Source: Cocleimonas sp.
Lineage (GTDB): Bacteria; Pseudomonadota; Gammaproteobacteria; Thiotrichales; Thiotrichaceae
Direction of reading: 5' to 3'
Assembly: GCA_021647365.1 (NCBI GenBank)
Contig: JAKIUW010000003.1
Span: 71,220 to 135,219, forward strand
DNA: 64,000 nt
Part shown: piece by piece, positions 51,630-61,006 of the stretch
Layout of the letters: the number at the start of each line of letters is the position of its first letter
Numbering within the stretch: position 1 is the first letter of the stretch
Program-made: the position numbers and the translations under genes
The notes under the pieces: model-generated
The model's database searches: none
Told to the model about the DNA's origin: nothing
Seen by the model: the letters and a program-made list of their open reading frames with translations, nothing else

Positions 51630-52586
51630 TTAATTTGGTTCTAGCTTTTTCAGCATATCATCACTGGCTTTAATCAAAGCAGCCGTTATACCCGTCTCGC
51701 CCGCAGAATGCCCTGCGCCTTGCACCACAAAAAAGTCTGCCAATGGCCAAGCTTTCTGTAACGCATAGGCTTGCTCAATCGGGCAAATCATATCGTAGCG
51801 GCCGTGTATGATAAAACCTGGAATATCTTTTAAAATGGAAGCATTTTTGAGTAATTGGTCAGCCTCAAAAAAACTCTCGTTTACAAAATAGTGTGCTTCA
51901 ATACGTGCAACACTCAGCGCCGTACTCGGATCACTAAAATGCTCTAAAACCGAAGCACTAGGTTGAAGCGTTGCCGTGCGTGCTTCCCATAACGACCATG
52001 ATTTTGCAACACGCATACGTGCAATTTCATTGCCTCCTGTTAAACGCTTATGATAAGCATTTAATAAGTTATCTCTTTCGTTCTCAGGGATTGGGGCGAC
52101 AAAATCTTCCCAGTAATCGGGGTAAATTCGGCTTGCGCCTTCTTGGTAAAACCAATGTACATCCTTTGTTGTGGCTAAAAATATGCCACGAACAATCAAA
52201 CCCGATACCCGCTGAGGATATGTTTCTGCATAAGCGAGTGCCAGCGTAGAACCCCATGAGCCACCTGCGACAACCCACTTTTTTACACCCAGTTCTTCAC
52301 GAATTTTTTCCATATCAGCAATGAGGTGCTGAGTCGTATTATTCTCCAGCGAAGCATGCGGATGCGAACGCCCACAACCCCGTTGATCAAACAAAATAAT
52401 ACGGTATTTTTCAGGATTGAAAAGCTGACGATGATATAACTCGCAACCCGCACCAGGCCCACCATGCAAAAAAACCACAGGCACGCCATCTTCATTGCCG
52501 CACTCCTCCACATAAATATCATGCACATCATCAACTTTTAAATGGAAGTGGCGGTTTTCGTGTATCGGTGGGTAAAGTTCGCTCAT
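51630..52586 (-). CDS. pip: Proline iminopeptidase
   Basis: 318 residues. Alpha/beta hydrolase with the oxyanion motif HGGPGAG, nucleophile elbow GGSWGSTLA, and the terminal His in GAGHSAGE. It removes N-terminal proline from peptides; start MSELYPPIHENRH matches the family. Single gene. Confidence 0.93.
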   Translation of the reverse strand: MSELYPPIHENRHFHLKVDDVHDIYVEECGNEDGVPVVFLHGGPGAGCELYHRQLFNPEKYRIILFDQRGCGRSHPHASLENNTTQHLIADMEKIREELGVKKWVVAGGSWGSTLALAYAETYPQRVSGLIVRGIFLATTKDVHWFYQEGASRIYPDYWEDFVAPIPENERDNLLNAYHKRLTGGNEIARMRVAKSWSLWEARTATLQPSASVLEHFSDPSTALSVARIEAHYFVNESFFEADQLLKNASILKDIPGFIIHGRYDMICPIEQAYALQKAWPLADFFVVQGAGHSAGETGITAALIKASDDMLKKLEPN

Positions 52587-52712
52587 AGTAGTATGCTCTT
52601 ATTATAAGAGTGGTAGACGATTATTAGCCATAATACCTAACTAATCGCTAATCATAAAGCCATCTGAAGCATGAGGAGAAGTGAATTCAGCTTATGAAAT
52701 AAATTCATAACA

Positions 52713-52741
52713 ATCATGTAAAACTGGGGGGGGGCGTGCTT
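52713..52741. repeat. Palindromic element, single diverged arm
   Basis: ATCATGTAAAACT, G9, CGTGCTT: C-run expanded and one base changed. After the BatD stop, between convergently placed 3' ends of minus-strand genes. Confidence 0.88.
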
Positions 52742-52753
52742 AGCCAAATGACC

Positions 52754-53899
52754 TTACAAGCTCTTCGATAGTCCTGCCTTTACATCATCAATACCATAAC
52801 TAGAACGCTCCTCAAATTGCACAGACTGTAAATGCTCCAATACAGATGCAATCTTATTGTTTTCTCTATTTTGAGATTGCCAATTGTCCAACCATTGCTC
52901 TAGCGTTGTGTTTTCCTGCCAGCCATTTGCTTGGGCGTAGTGTTTTAATGCATCGCGAAGTTCGGTGGTGTTTTTTGCTTGTTGGATTTTGTTTTTTGCA
53001 TGGCGGATATTTTGTTGCTTCTTCAAATAGTTGTTAATTTTCTTATAAGCCTTGAAGAGAGCTAATAGAATAATTATAAACGCAACTATCGCTAGAAATA
53101 ATTGAAGATAAGGATTAAGCGCCCAGTGTATGGGTGACTTTGAGAGTGCTTTTTTAAGCGTATTATCTTGTGGGTCAAAAAACTGGATACTTAGCTCTGG
53201 CAAGGATAGTCGTCCACTTTTTAGCGCTTTTATGGGGAGTTGATAATGCGTGGAATTTTTAAGCCCTGAAAAGTTTTTTGTCGTGATTTGTTTGATTGTC
53301 TCTGGCAATACTTCCAGTGCAGAATTCTTTTTTATTTGGTTTAAAACAGGCGGTATGGTTTGTGGTAGTACATCGTTTGTGATGACTTTGATGTTCCAGT
53401 TGGTGAGTGTTTTTGTTGTATGTAATCGGCCGTATTTTCCTGCATCCAGACTATTTTCAATGACTACTTTTCCAACGGGCATAGTGGGTGGAACATAGCT
53501 TGGCAATGCTTTTATATTCAGTATTTTTATAGGAAATTTAAGTTTCTTTCTTTGTCCGCTTGAGGGACGATAATATATCTTGGGTAATTCGATTTCATAG
53601 CGCCCTGCAACTAGCGGGAAGAGTATCCAACCTACTTTTATTGTCCGCTTATTTTTTTCTGTTTCTGACTTGAGTGCGGTATACGGCAGCTCAATCACCT
53701 CGAAATCCGACAAGTCCAAAGCTTGCGTTTCAAGCCTTGCGAACTCATCGGTTGTAGTCGCTTCAACAGACAATATTACCTGCTGCCTTTGCCATACATT
53801 TGATGATGAAAGTTTTGCTTCAACTTTCCACTGAAGTGAATCATCAGCTTGTGCATTACCAAAAATGAGCAATAAAAATAGCAAAAGAAACCTTACCAT
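52754..53899 (-). CDS. BatD-like oxygen-tolerance protein
   Basis: 381 residues. A signal peptide (FGNAQADD) is followed by a BatD-type extracytoplasmic region with WKVEAKLSSSNVWQRQQVILS. One membrane helix follows (LQLFLAIVAFIIILLALFK, about 270-290), then a cytoplasmic C-terminal segment. BatD is a membrane-anchored partner of the VWA proteins BatA/BatB in Bacteroides and other bacteria. Its function is uncertain. Last gene of the MoxR operon; its start overlaps the BatB/C gene by 7 bases. Confidence 0.75.
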   Translation of the reverse strand: MVRFLLLFLLLIFGNAQADDSLQWKVEAKLSSSNVWQRQQVILSVEATTTDEFARLETQALDLSDFEVIELPYTALKSETEKNKRTIKVGWILFPLVAGRYEIELPKIYYRPSSGQRKKLKFPIKILNIKALPSYVPPTMPVGKVVIENSLDAGKYGRLHTTKTLTNWNIKVITNDVLPQTIPPVLNQIKKNSALEVLPETIKQITTKNFSGLKNSTHYQLPIKALKSGRLSLPELSIQFFDPQDNTLKKALSKSPIHWALNPYLQLFLAIVAFIIILLALFKAYKKINNYLKKQQNIRHAKNKIQQAKNTTELRDALKHYAQANGWQENTTLEQWLDNWQSQNRENNKIASVLEHLQSVQFEERSSYGIDDVKAGLSKSL

Positions 53900-55659
53900 G
53901 GCTGTTGCCCCGGCACGATTTGGGGTTCTTTTAACTTGGCAGGAAAACCCTCTTCAATCTCAAATAAGCGCTTCCACATTTGCAGTGAATCATCTTGGTC
54001 GCGCAATAAGGATATTCTGGCCTGCTCTACATTGCGTTGTTGCACGCGGTGTTTTTCAGCGTTTGGGCCATCCATCATTTTTAGATGCGCCAAGCCCTTG
54101 CTGAGCAATGAATCCAGTTTTTCTTTGGGAAGCTCTGGCAATACGGACTCTACTAGCTCAGGTGTAATATTATCTAAACTTGTCACAAGCTGATTGGGGT
54201 TGTTTTGCTCTCGTTGGCCTAAACCCTGATTAGCACGCCCTGCGATGCCTCGCCTTCTACGTTTTTCTAATAGTGCGTTTAGCTCTTTGGTGAGAGTTAA
54301 ATTATGCTGGCTTTGAGTTTGCTTGGGCGCATAGCGCAGAGCATCTTCAAACAGTTGTGCGGCATTTTGGTAGTCGCCTTGCTGAAAATAATTATTACCT
54401 AAATTATGCATCGCCATAGCACGCTCGCTACGGGTGTTGGCCTGTAAAATAGCGGAGATAAAACCCGATGTGGCTAGCGCGTATTCTTGATTTTTATAGT
54501 CTTCGATACTACTTTGCAAACTGGCAGAAAAGATATTATCTGCATACGCTTTTGAGTAAGGGCTAAGTAAACTACCCACAAATATCAACGCTAAGATTGC
54601 TGTAACGGTATTTGTCTGCGGAGCATTTAACTTAAATGGCACAAGCGAAAGTAGCAGTAACAATAAAGCAGGAAATAAAAACCACTGGTAATATTCTTGC
54701 CATTGCTGATTCTCATCTTTTGGGTCGGGCTTGGCATTGCTCGCAACAGTTTTTAATAAGCCTTGGGTATAAAGCGTTTGCCACTCGCTTTCATCAGCAT
54801 AAACTTCGCTAAACTTTCCGCCCCCAATTTTTGCAAATTGTGCGAGTAATTTAAGATTACTCTTGGTGATTATGCCCTGCCCATTGTGTTGCAACCAACC
54901 ACCTTGTGACAAGGGAATAGCCGCCCCTTCTGTTGTTCCTAAGCCGAGTATATGAGTGGAGATTTTTTGCTGGCGTAAATTGTTAAGTGTGGATTCAATT
55001 TTTGCTTGATCTGTGGTTTGATCAATATCACCATCACTAATCCACAAAATAGCTTTTTCTTGATGTGCTTCACCGCCAGATTTTTGCAAAGCCTTCGCCG
55101 CCATTAATAACGCAGCCGATGCTTCGCTACCTTTGGTTGGTAGTACCAATTTATTTAAGTCTTTAAGATAAAACTTTAAAGCATTATGATCATTGGTCAT
55201 CGGCACAAATAGATGCGGGCGGGCGGCATAAACGATGCTACCAAAACGAACATCATCACGCTTGGTCAGCGTTAGTAATTCATGCAATTCTTGTGAGGCT
55301 CGTTGTAAGCGTGAAGGTTGAATATCAGTGGCTTTCATCGAGGCAGAAACATCAATAACCAGCATAATATCTAAGGCAGAAGCTTGTTTTGAATCGGCTG
55401 ATTCAAGCGCTGTTCTTGGCCCTGCCATCGCAATGGCTAATAGAATTATCGCCAACCAATAGGCACTGTTACGTGAAAATACTTTTTGCATCAGGCTTTT
55501 TTGTTGTGTTACTTGAACCCATGGCAACAGGTGTTTATCTGCAAAACTATTGCTGGCTTTATTATTTTTCCAGCGCAAAAACAACCAAAGTAATAATGGC
55601 TGTAATGCCAATAACAACCACAATGGTTGGCGCCAATCTAGGTAATTGAGCATGCTCAT
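53893..55659 (-). CDS. BatB/BatC-type VWA-TPR membrane protein
   Basis: 588 residues. Two N-terminal helices; a von Willebrand A domain with the MIDAS motif VIDVSASM (DxSxS) from about 85-275; two more membrane helices; then TPR units (AMAMHNLGNNYFQQGDYQNAAQLFEDALRY, from about 395), with a charged C-terminal tail. In Bacteroides the VWA part (BatB) and TPR part (BatC) are separate genes; here they are fused. It overlaps BatA by 4 bases. Confidence 0.82.
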   Translation of the reverse strand: MSMLNYLDWRQPLWLLLALQPLLLWLFLRWKNNKASNSFADKHLLPWVQVTQQKSLMQKVFSRNSAYWLAIILLAIAMAGPRTALESADSKQASALDIMLVIDVSASMKATDIQPSRLQRASQELHELLTLTKRDDVRFGSIVYAARPHLFVPMTNDHNALKFYLKDLNKLVLPTKGSEASAALLMAAKALQKSGGEAHQEKAILWISDGDIDQTTDQAKIESTLNNLRQQKISTHILGLGTTEGAAIPLSQGGWLQHNGQGIITKSNLKLLAQFAKIGGGKFSEVYADESEWQTLYTQGLLKTVASNAKPDPKDENQQWQEYYQWFLFPALLLLLLSLVPFKLNAPQTNTVTAILALIFVGSLLSPYSKAYADNIFSASLQSSIEDYKNQEYALATSGFISAILQANTRSERAMAMHNLGNNYFQQGDYQNAAQLFEDALRYAPKQTQSQHNLTLTKELNALLEKRRRRGIAGRANQGLGQREQNNPNQLVTSLDNITPELVESVLPELPKEKLDSLLSKGLAHLKMMDGPNAEKHRVQQRNVEQARISLLRDQDDSLQMWKRLFEIEEGFPAKLKEPQIVPGQQPW

Positions 55660-56708
55660 TTTTTATTACCCAAAAGCGAAAGTAACTGCCTTAGAAAAAG
55701 TAATAGCAAGCCGAATAACAAAGGGTAAAAATACAATGGGTGTTGAATATATTTTGGCTCTTGAATCGCTAAGTTTTGGCGTAGCTTAGAAATATCGGCA
55801 ATGGCTTTTTCAAGCGTATCGCTATTTTCTACGCGGTAGCTTTTGCCTTTTGTTGTGCTGGATATTCGCTCAAATAATTCCACGTCCACAGGCTGATACA
55901 AACCACTTGTTGTAGATAACTGTTGCGTGCTGTTAGCCGAGACATTGCTGCCAATCGCAATGCTAAATAACGGAATATCATATTCTGCTAAAAGCTCAGC
56001 GGCAGCGTGCACATTCACTTTCCCGCGAGATTCATCCGCATCACTAAACAGTATAAACGTTTGGTGACGCTTTTTATGCCCAGCATCTTTAAGCGCATCT
56101 TGTTGCTTATTCGCCTCTTGAAGCCCAAGTAATAAAGCACTACCAATATCGCTATATCTCCCTGCAAGCGATGTGGTGATGCGTTGTAACATTTTTCGAA
56201 TCAAGTTTTGGTCGTTAGTCAGTGGTACCAATTTATAAGATTGCTCGCCAAAAATAATAACGCTGATGCGCTCGCCCTCCATGCGCGATGCAAATTTATC
56301 TAGCAACTGGCGCAATAAATCCATACGGCTAATGGCCTTGCCATCGATTTGATAATCTTTGAGTTGCATACTCACCGATGTATCTACTAAGAAAACAATG
56401 TCACGCTCGGGTGGCGGATCAGGTAATTTCTCGCCTCTAAAAATAGGTTGGGCGATGGAAATAATCAAACAGCTAGTAATTAAGCCTGCCCAAAAATTAA
56501 CTTTTCTTTTTCTAAGTTTGTCGCTTGTTTCTTCTGCTAAGAGTTCTGCCATTGGGTGACGGAATGTTTTTGATTCATTCAAATCAGCGGTGGCGATTGA
56601 AGGCTCATTATTATTTACGCTTCGCCTTTGCCATAATAAATACAACCATAGCAATGGCAAAAGAAAGAGCCATTCGGGCGTAAGCCAATGTAGTTGGGTG
56701 TTAGACAT
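55656..56708 (-). CDS. BatA-type VWA membrane protein
   Basis: 350 residues. Two N-terminal helices, a VWA domain with MIDAS FLVDTSVSM, and a C-terminal helix (PLYFYPLLFGLLLLF). It is the partner of BatB. Start ATG 56708 overlaps the DUF4381 gene by 8 bases. Confidence 0.83.
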   Translation of the reverse strand: MSNTQLHWLTPEWLFLLPLLWLYLLWQRRSVNNNEPSIATADLNESKTFRHPMAELLAEETSDKLRKRKVNFWAGLITSCLIISIAQPIFRGEKLPDPPPERDIVFLVDTSVSMQLKDYQIDGKAISRMDLLRQLLDKFASRMEGERISVIIFGEQSYKLVPLTNDQNLIRKMLQRITTSLAGRYSDIGSALLLGLQEANKQQDALKDAGHKKRHQTFILFSDADESRGKVNVHAAAELLAEYDIPLFSIAIGSNVSANSTQQLSTTSGLYQPVDVELFERISSTTKGKSYRVENSDTLEKAIADISKLRQNLAIQEPKYIQHPLYFYPLLFGLLLLFLRQLLSLLGNKK

Positions 56709-57132
56709 CAGCTTTGTTTAGCCATGATTGCGCTTTTAAAATTAGCGATAAAAGATCAACCTGCGAAGGGTGTTTATCAGCATAAATGGCGTTATCTAAC
56801 TCGCCTAAATAATCATGCCACGGGATACTATCTGGCATGTATTCATCTAGCCGCGTGAGGTTTAAGCCATGGCGCAGAGACACGGCAATATCTGTTGCAA
56901 TATTTTTAGCTTGTTTTTCATCTGTAATTTTCGATTGTAAATGCTTAAGTTCGCGCCGTGCTTTTGCTTTGGGAGAGTTGCACTTTTTAAACCATACAAA
57001 AGCGAGCATGGCGAGCAGAAGCCCAGCAATTATCCAAAACCACCAGTAAAAAACTTCGGGTGGTGCAGGAAGAATCAAGCCTTCAAGTTGACCGCTGGCG
57101 AGTTTTTCTACCGATGTCTTCTCATCACTCAT
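56701..57132 (-). CDS. DUF4381 membrane protein of the MoxR operon
   Basis: 143 residues. One membrane helix (about 29-48, WWFWIIAGLLLAMLAFVW) and a cytoplasmic C-terminal domain ending in LLSLILKAQSWLNKADV, the layout of DUF4381. It always lies between DUF58 and BatA genes. Function unknown. Its start overlaps the DUF58 gene stop (ATGA type). Confidence 0.75.
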   Translation of the reverse strand: MSDEKTSVEKLASGQLEGLILPAPPEVFYWWFWIIAGLLLAMLAFVWFKKCNSPKAKARRELKHLQSKITDEKQAKNIATDIAVSLRHGLNLTRLDEYMPDSIPWHDYLGELDNAIYADKHPSQVDLLSLILKAQSWLNKADV

Positions 57133-58130
57133 GCGCTTGCTTCCAGTGGTAAAGGAAGCAGCGATGTTAAAGAGTCATCCGTAGTAGAAATCGCCACATA
57201 ATCTATGCCACGTTTTTTAAACAGTTGCTTGATGGACTCGTGATGACTTTCACTCATTGCTTGGTATTTTTGCTGTTGCTTGGCATTGCTTGAATCAATT
57301 TGAAAGTGCAACGGTGTTTGAGAGGAGGACTGTAAAGACTGCAAACGCATCACTCCATTATTTGAGAGCGCGTGTTCTGCAGGATCGGAAATGTGGATGG
57401 CGATAACATGGTGATGCGATTGTAGCTCCTCTAAATAGCGTTGGTGCTTTTCACCCAAGCCTACAAAATCACTGATGAGATAAACCAAAGAACCAAGCGG
57501 GTTTTTAACAGATAAATTCTGCAAAGTTAGTTGCCAATCTGTTTTATCGCTGTTACTGGGCAACAATGGCGGGCACGCTTTGTTGATTTGCGCTAACCAA
57601 CTATCAAATGATTGGTCATTTTTATTAGGCGAAAACCATGCGTTTTCTTCATCCAAAATCAAACCACTCAATACTAGCCGATGTTGCTTTGCCGCATAAC
57701 TTAGCAAGCCCGCTACTTTGACAGCTTGGGTCACTTTAAGCTGGTTTTTTGTGCCGAAGCGCATAGTTGTTCTGCGATCCATTAAGATACACATCGTCGG
57801 GCTAGATTCGGTATGAAAAGTTTTCACCAAGGTTTCATTACTGCGCGCAGTTAAACGCCAGTTGATAAAACGCGGATCATCGCCCATTTGATACACGCGA
57901 CTTTCGGCGTAATCCATACCGCTACCAATTTGCTTTGCGGGCAATGTGCCAGAGAAATGACTTTCTAATCGCTGAGAATATCCACGCGTGACTTTGAGTT
58001 GTTGCGCTTGCGAAGCTAAGTCGCTTAGCGCTTGCTCATTAAGTAATGGCGTAAAGCACACCCCCCCACTTTTACATGATGAATCTGTTTCTGATGGCTT
58101 TTGAAATAAACTGACTATAGAAAAACTCAT
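57129..58130 (-). CDS. DUF58 protein with element-encoded insertion near the N-terminus
   Basis: 333 residues from ATG 58130, seven bases after the moxR stop; a TTG/ATG start upstream would overlap moxR by about 20 bases. The DUF58 core has GSGMDYAESRVYQMGDDPR and RFINWRLTARSN, followed by a degenerate VWA-like fold. Such proteins accompany MoxR ATPases. Residues about 17-27 (SSCKSGGVCF) are encoded by a palindromic-element arm in yet another reading frame. The inserted piece lies before the conserved part, so function may be kept. Confidence 0.82.
   Translation of the reverse strand: MSFSIVSLFQKPSETDSSCKSGGVCFTPLLNEQALSDLASQAQQLKVTRGYSQRLESHFSGTLPAKQIGSGMDYAESRVYQMGDDPRFINWRLTARSNETLVKTFHTESSPTMCILMDRRTTMRFGTKNQLKVTQAVKVAGLLSYAAKQHRLVLSGLILDEENAWFSPNKNDQSFDSWLAQINKACPPLLPSNSDKTDWQLTLQNLSVKNPLGSLVYLISDFVGLGEKHQRYLEELQSHHHVIAIHISDPAEHALSNNGVMRLQSLQSSSQTPLHFQIDSSNAKQQQKYQAMSESHHESIKQLFKKRGIDYVAISTTDDSLTSLLPLPLEASA
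58054..58083. repeat. Palindromic element, arm inside the DUF58 gene
   Basis: AAAGCACA, C7, ACTTTTACATGATGAAT, a perfect A-type arm. Coding strand frame reads DSSCKSGGVCFT. Confidence 0.95.
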
Positions 58131-58137
58131 GGCTGGC

Positions 58138-59112
58138 TCATGGCACAGGAATAACATCAATTATTTTTTGGATGATTCCATCTGCATTGAATCCTTCGGC
58201 ACGAGCAGCATGATTGAGAATTAATCTGTGGCGCAAAACATCGGGTGCCATCGCTACAATATCTTCAGGAATGACATACTCTCGTCCCTGTAAATAAGCC
58301 ATTGCACTACTGGCGCGTAATAAGGCAATGGATGCCCGTGGCGATGCGCCTGCCAATAAAAAATCGTCCCAATCTTCATTGATAGAAGCCAAATTACGGC
58401 TTGCACCAACCAGCGTCACAATGTACTTTTCTAGTATTTCATCCACATGGATTTCGGCAACTTCACGGCGTGCTTGCAAGACTAATTCGGCATCTAATTT
58501 AGTATCATCAATAACTACATCCGCGCCAAAATGTTGCTCACGATCACGTTGTAAAATGATTAATTCATCATCCGCGCTAGGATAATCTAAAACCACATGC
58601 AATAAAAAACGATCTAACTGCGCTTCAGGTAGCGGATAGGTTCCACTTTGCTCCAAAGGGTTTTGTGTTGCCATAACGATAAATAGATCAGGCAAAGGAC
58701 GAGTAACGCCGCCGACGGTAACTTGGTGCTCTTGCATCGCCTCAAGCAATGCCGATTGGACCTTGGGAGGTGCACGGTTAATTTCATCTGCGAGAATTAT
58801 CTCGTGGAAAATCGGCCCGGGCACAAAGTTAAACTCACCTTTGTTCGGATCATAAATATCACTGCCTGTTAAATCACCTGGCATTAAATCAGGCGTAAAT
58901 TGAATCCGTTGAAAACTGGCATGAACACCACTCGCTAAAGTATTTACCGCCTTAGTTTTTGCCAAACCTGGCGGGCCTTCGAGCAGAACATGCCCACCTG
59001 TTAGCAAGGCAATTAATAGGCGATCTAACAGTGCTTGCTGTCCAACGATGGTTTTTTGTAAATGATCTCGAAGGGTTAAAAATGACTCTTGTGATTGCAT
59101 CTTTTTTTGCAT
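58138..59112 (-). CDS. MoxR-family AAA+ ATPase
   Basis: 324 residues. Walker A GPPGLAKTKA, Walker B ILADEINRAPPK, and sensor regions (MATQNPLEQSGTYPLPEAQLDRF, split over its parts). MoxR ATPases act as chaperones that mature metal-containing or envelope proteins with their VWA partners. First gene of the moxR-DUF58-DUF4381-BatA-BatB/C-BatD operon. Start at MQKKMQSQES; a start three codons later is equally possible. Confidence 0.88.
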   Translation of the reverse strand: MQKKMQSQESFLTLRDHLQKTIVGQQALLDRLLIALLTGGHVLLEGPPGLAKTKAVNTLASGVHASFQRIQFTPDLMPGDLTGSDIYDPNKGEFNFVPGPIFHEIILADEINRAPPKVQSALLEAMQEHQVTVGGVTRPLPDLFIVMATQNPLEQSGTYPLPEAQLDRFLLHVVLDYPSADDELIILQRDREQHFGADVVIDDTKLDAELVLQARREVAEIHVDEILEKYIVTLVGASRNLASINEDWDDFLLAGASPRASIALLRASSAMAYLQGREYVIPEDIVAMAPDVLRHRLILNHAARAEGFNADGIIQKIIDVIPVP

Positions 59113-59268
59113 GTGCGCCTGCTTATCTAAAATCTAACTGAACAATGATGGTAACTCGCATAGTGAAGCGCATCAAGTTACACATCCATCGTTTCCTTTA
59201 ATGAACGTAATATGCCACAATACGTTGGTATGTAGCAGGGCTGTCGCATGAATATCAGGGGAAGAAAA

Positions 59269-59703
59269 ATGAAACTAGCATCATTAATTTTAATGGCGTT
59301 TTTTATTACAGGTTGTAGTAATTTTAATGAAAAGTTTGCATCAATGTCGTCATCAGATGTAAGCAGTCATCCGCTTAAATCAAAGAAAGACTTACAGATC
59401 GAGAAAGACCTAACCAGCGGCATATGGAAATACCAGCGTCAAAGCGACGACTGTAAAGATACCAGCTGGTCGCAAACCTTCTACAAAAATCGTTACTACA
59501 AATCAAGTGGTGCTGCTTGCTTATTGGCCGACGCCTTTTCAGTAGATGCTGAAAACTGGCATATAAAAAATCAAATCCTCTATATTACCAATCTCTCTCC
59601 CTTAGTTGGGCAAGATATTATTTTGAAATATGGCATTACCTTTCTTGATAAAAATAAGCTGATTTTGAGTAGCGGTCAGTATAAATATACTTTTCTGAAA
59701 TAA
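59269..59703 (+). CDS. Uncharacterised lipoprotein
   Basis: 144 residues from ATG 59269 with AGGGGAAG upstream. Lipobox FITGC. The mature part of about 125 residues is beta-rich and has two Cys (DDCKD, SGAACLLAD) that may form a disulfide. No known family. Monocistronic, followed by a degenerate palindromic element. Confidence 0.65.
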   Translation: MKLASLILMAFFITGCSNFNEKFASMSSSDVSSHPLKSKKDLQIEKDLTSGIWKYQRQSDDCKDTSWSQTFYKNRYYKSSGAACLLADAFSVDAENWHIKNQILYITNLSPLVGQDIILKYGITFLDKNKLILSSGQYKYTFLK

Positions 59704-59713
59704 GCTAAATACG

Positions 59714-59758
59714 AAGCACACCCCCCCACTTTTACATGACGTTTAAACTAGGGGTGTA
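59714..59758. repeat. Palindromic element, hybrid and degenerate copy
   Basis: Left arm AAGCACA, C7, ACTTTTACATGACG (A type); right arm CGTTTAAACTAGGGGTGT (B-type core TAAACTAG with a short G-run). The arms no longer match. After a plus-strand lipoprotein gene and before the convergent LuxR gene. Confidence 0.85.
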
Positions 59759-59796
59759 ATATACAGTTTAAAGTAGTTTAACCTAGCTGATCATTA

Positions 59797-60402
59797 TCAG
59801 ATCAAGCCAATCTCATGTGCGCTTTGCACTGCTGCCGTCCTATTTGTGACATGTAATCGATTGAATATTTCATGCAGATGTGCATTGACGGTATTTATTG
59901 AAATACTTAATTCATTTGCAATTTGCTTATTCAACAAACCCTGAGAAAGCAACCTTAATACCTCATACTGTCTAGTAGTGACATGTATATTATACTTGTC
60001 ATTGCTATTTTCTAAGGTACGATAATCACGATATACACCGCCATTGCTAACGACTCTGACAGCATCAAACAAGCTATGCTTGCTATTTGTTTTGCAAATA
60101 AAACCAGAAGCTCCCGCGTTGATTGTCATTTCCTCAAACTCTAGGGATTCTATTTCAGAAATGATAATGACGGGGGCAAAAGTAGAAAGCTCTTGCAGTC
60201 CTTTTGATAGGTAGTCGTTATTTCCTTCGTATACATTTATATCTACAAAAATAAGTTCAACTTCAGCACCCTTTGAAATCAGGTCTAATCCCGATTTAAT
60301 GTCTTTTGTATGACAAGTGTTTATGGATAATCCAGATACTTCTAAAAGACTCTTTAAACCATCAATGAATAAAGCCTTAGAATCAATAAATAATATTTTC
60401 AT
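59797..60402 (-). CDS. LuxR-type response regulator (CsgD-like position)
   Basis: 201 residues. The N-terminal receiver-like domain has D54 (FVDINVYEG), where phosphorylation would occur, and K104 (FICKT). Only one acidic residue (D7) is seen at the metal site, so phosphorylation could be weak. The C-terminal LuxR helix-turn-helix (about 140-195) has TTRQYEVLRLLSQGLLNKQIA and NTVNAHLHEIFNRL. It lies downstream of, and on the same strand as, the CsgG-like cluster, as CsgD lies beside curli genes in enterics. It likely controls that cluster. The gap to the Hsp20-like gene is 211 bases. Confidence 0.82.
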   Translation of the reverse strand: MKILFIDSKALFIDGLKSLLEVSGLSINTCHTKDIKSGLDLISKGAEVELIFVDINVYEGNNDYLSKGLQELSTFAPVIIISEIESLEFEEMTINAGASGFICKTNSKHSLFDAVRVVSNGGVYRDYRTLENSNDKYNIHVTTRQYEVLRLLSQGLLNKQIANELSISINTVNAHLHEIFNRLHVTNRTAAVQSAHEIGLI

Positions 60403-60613
60403 GCTGCACTCTCCTTCTGCACAAGGACACTGGTCTTACATATGTAAAACACATAATTATTTATTTTATTTGTACCTGCGCATATTTCCTTATAGAGCCT
60501 ACAGTATTATTACAACAAACCAGAAGCCCCCTCATCCATAAGTATAGGACAAATTCATCAAGACACCTCAATTAATGCTTATAATGTTGATATTGATTAT
60601 AATAATGACGAAT

Positions 60614-60988
60614 CTAACGTTTAGGTATAGCTATCCTGATACCATTCTTAGAATTTAGTCGAAATAGTTTATGCATATCAGCATCATCAGCAAAAGAGTA
60701 GGTGTAGATGATTTTTTGACTATTTGCTCTCGCACTACCTTGGGTAGCGCCTTGTGTTATTTCCAAAATAAGCATCTGTCCGTGAGGTTGGATACTCACA
60801 TTGCGGGGGTCGATACCTTCTATACTGATTTCAAGAAAGTATTCTTTTTCAGTTTCAAAGTCATTGCTTGAAATAGCAATTGAATTTGAAGAGGAAAAGT
60901 TAGAAACTATAATGTCAGCTACTACTATTGGCGCAACAAGACAAGACGAGATTAGCGCTACTAATAAAGTTAACTTCGCTAATCTCAT
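60614..60988 (-). CDS. Exported Hsp20/alpha-crystallin-like protein
   Basis: 124 residues. A cleavable signal (MRLAKLTLLVALISSCLVAP...VVA) precedes a single alpha-crystallin-type domain: EKEYFLEISIEGIDPRNVSI, QPHGQMLILEITQ and the terminal LNSKNGIRIAIPKR (IxI-like end). Small heat-shock proteins are holdases normally found in the cytoplasm. An exported one beside a CsgG-like gene could keep amyloid-like subunits unfolded in the periplasm. This role is inferred from position. The gene starts 19 bases after the CsgG-like stop. Confidence 0.72.
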   Translation of the reverse strand: MRLAKLTLLVALISSCLVAPIVVADIIVSNFSSSNSIAISSNDFETEKEYFLEISIEGIDPRNVSIQPHGQMLILEITQGATQGSARANSQKIIYTYSFADDADMHKLFRLNSKNGIRIAIPKR

Positions 60989-61006
60989 CTTTAAGTCCTC
61001 ATGTCT

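Noticed and set aside
51337..51633. 98-codon plus-strand frame ending in KLHVKVGGCAF
   Set aside because: Antisense to dtd; its end is only the translated palindromic element.
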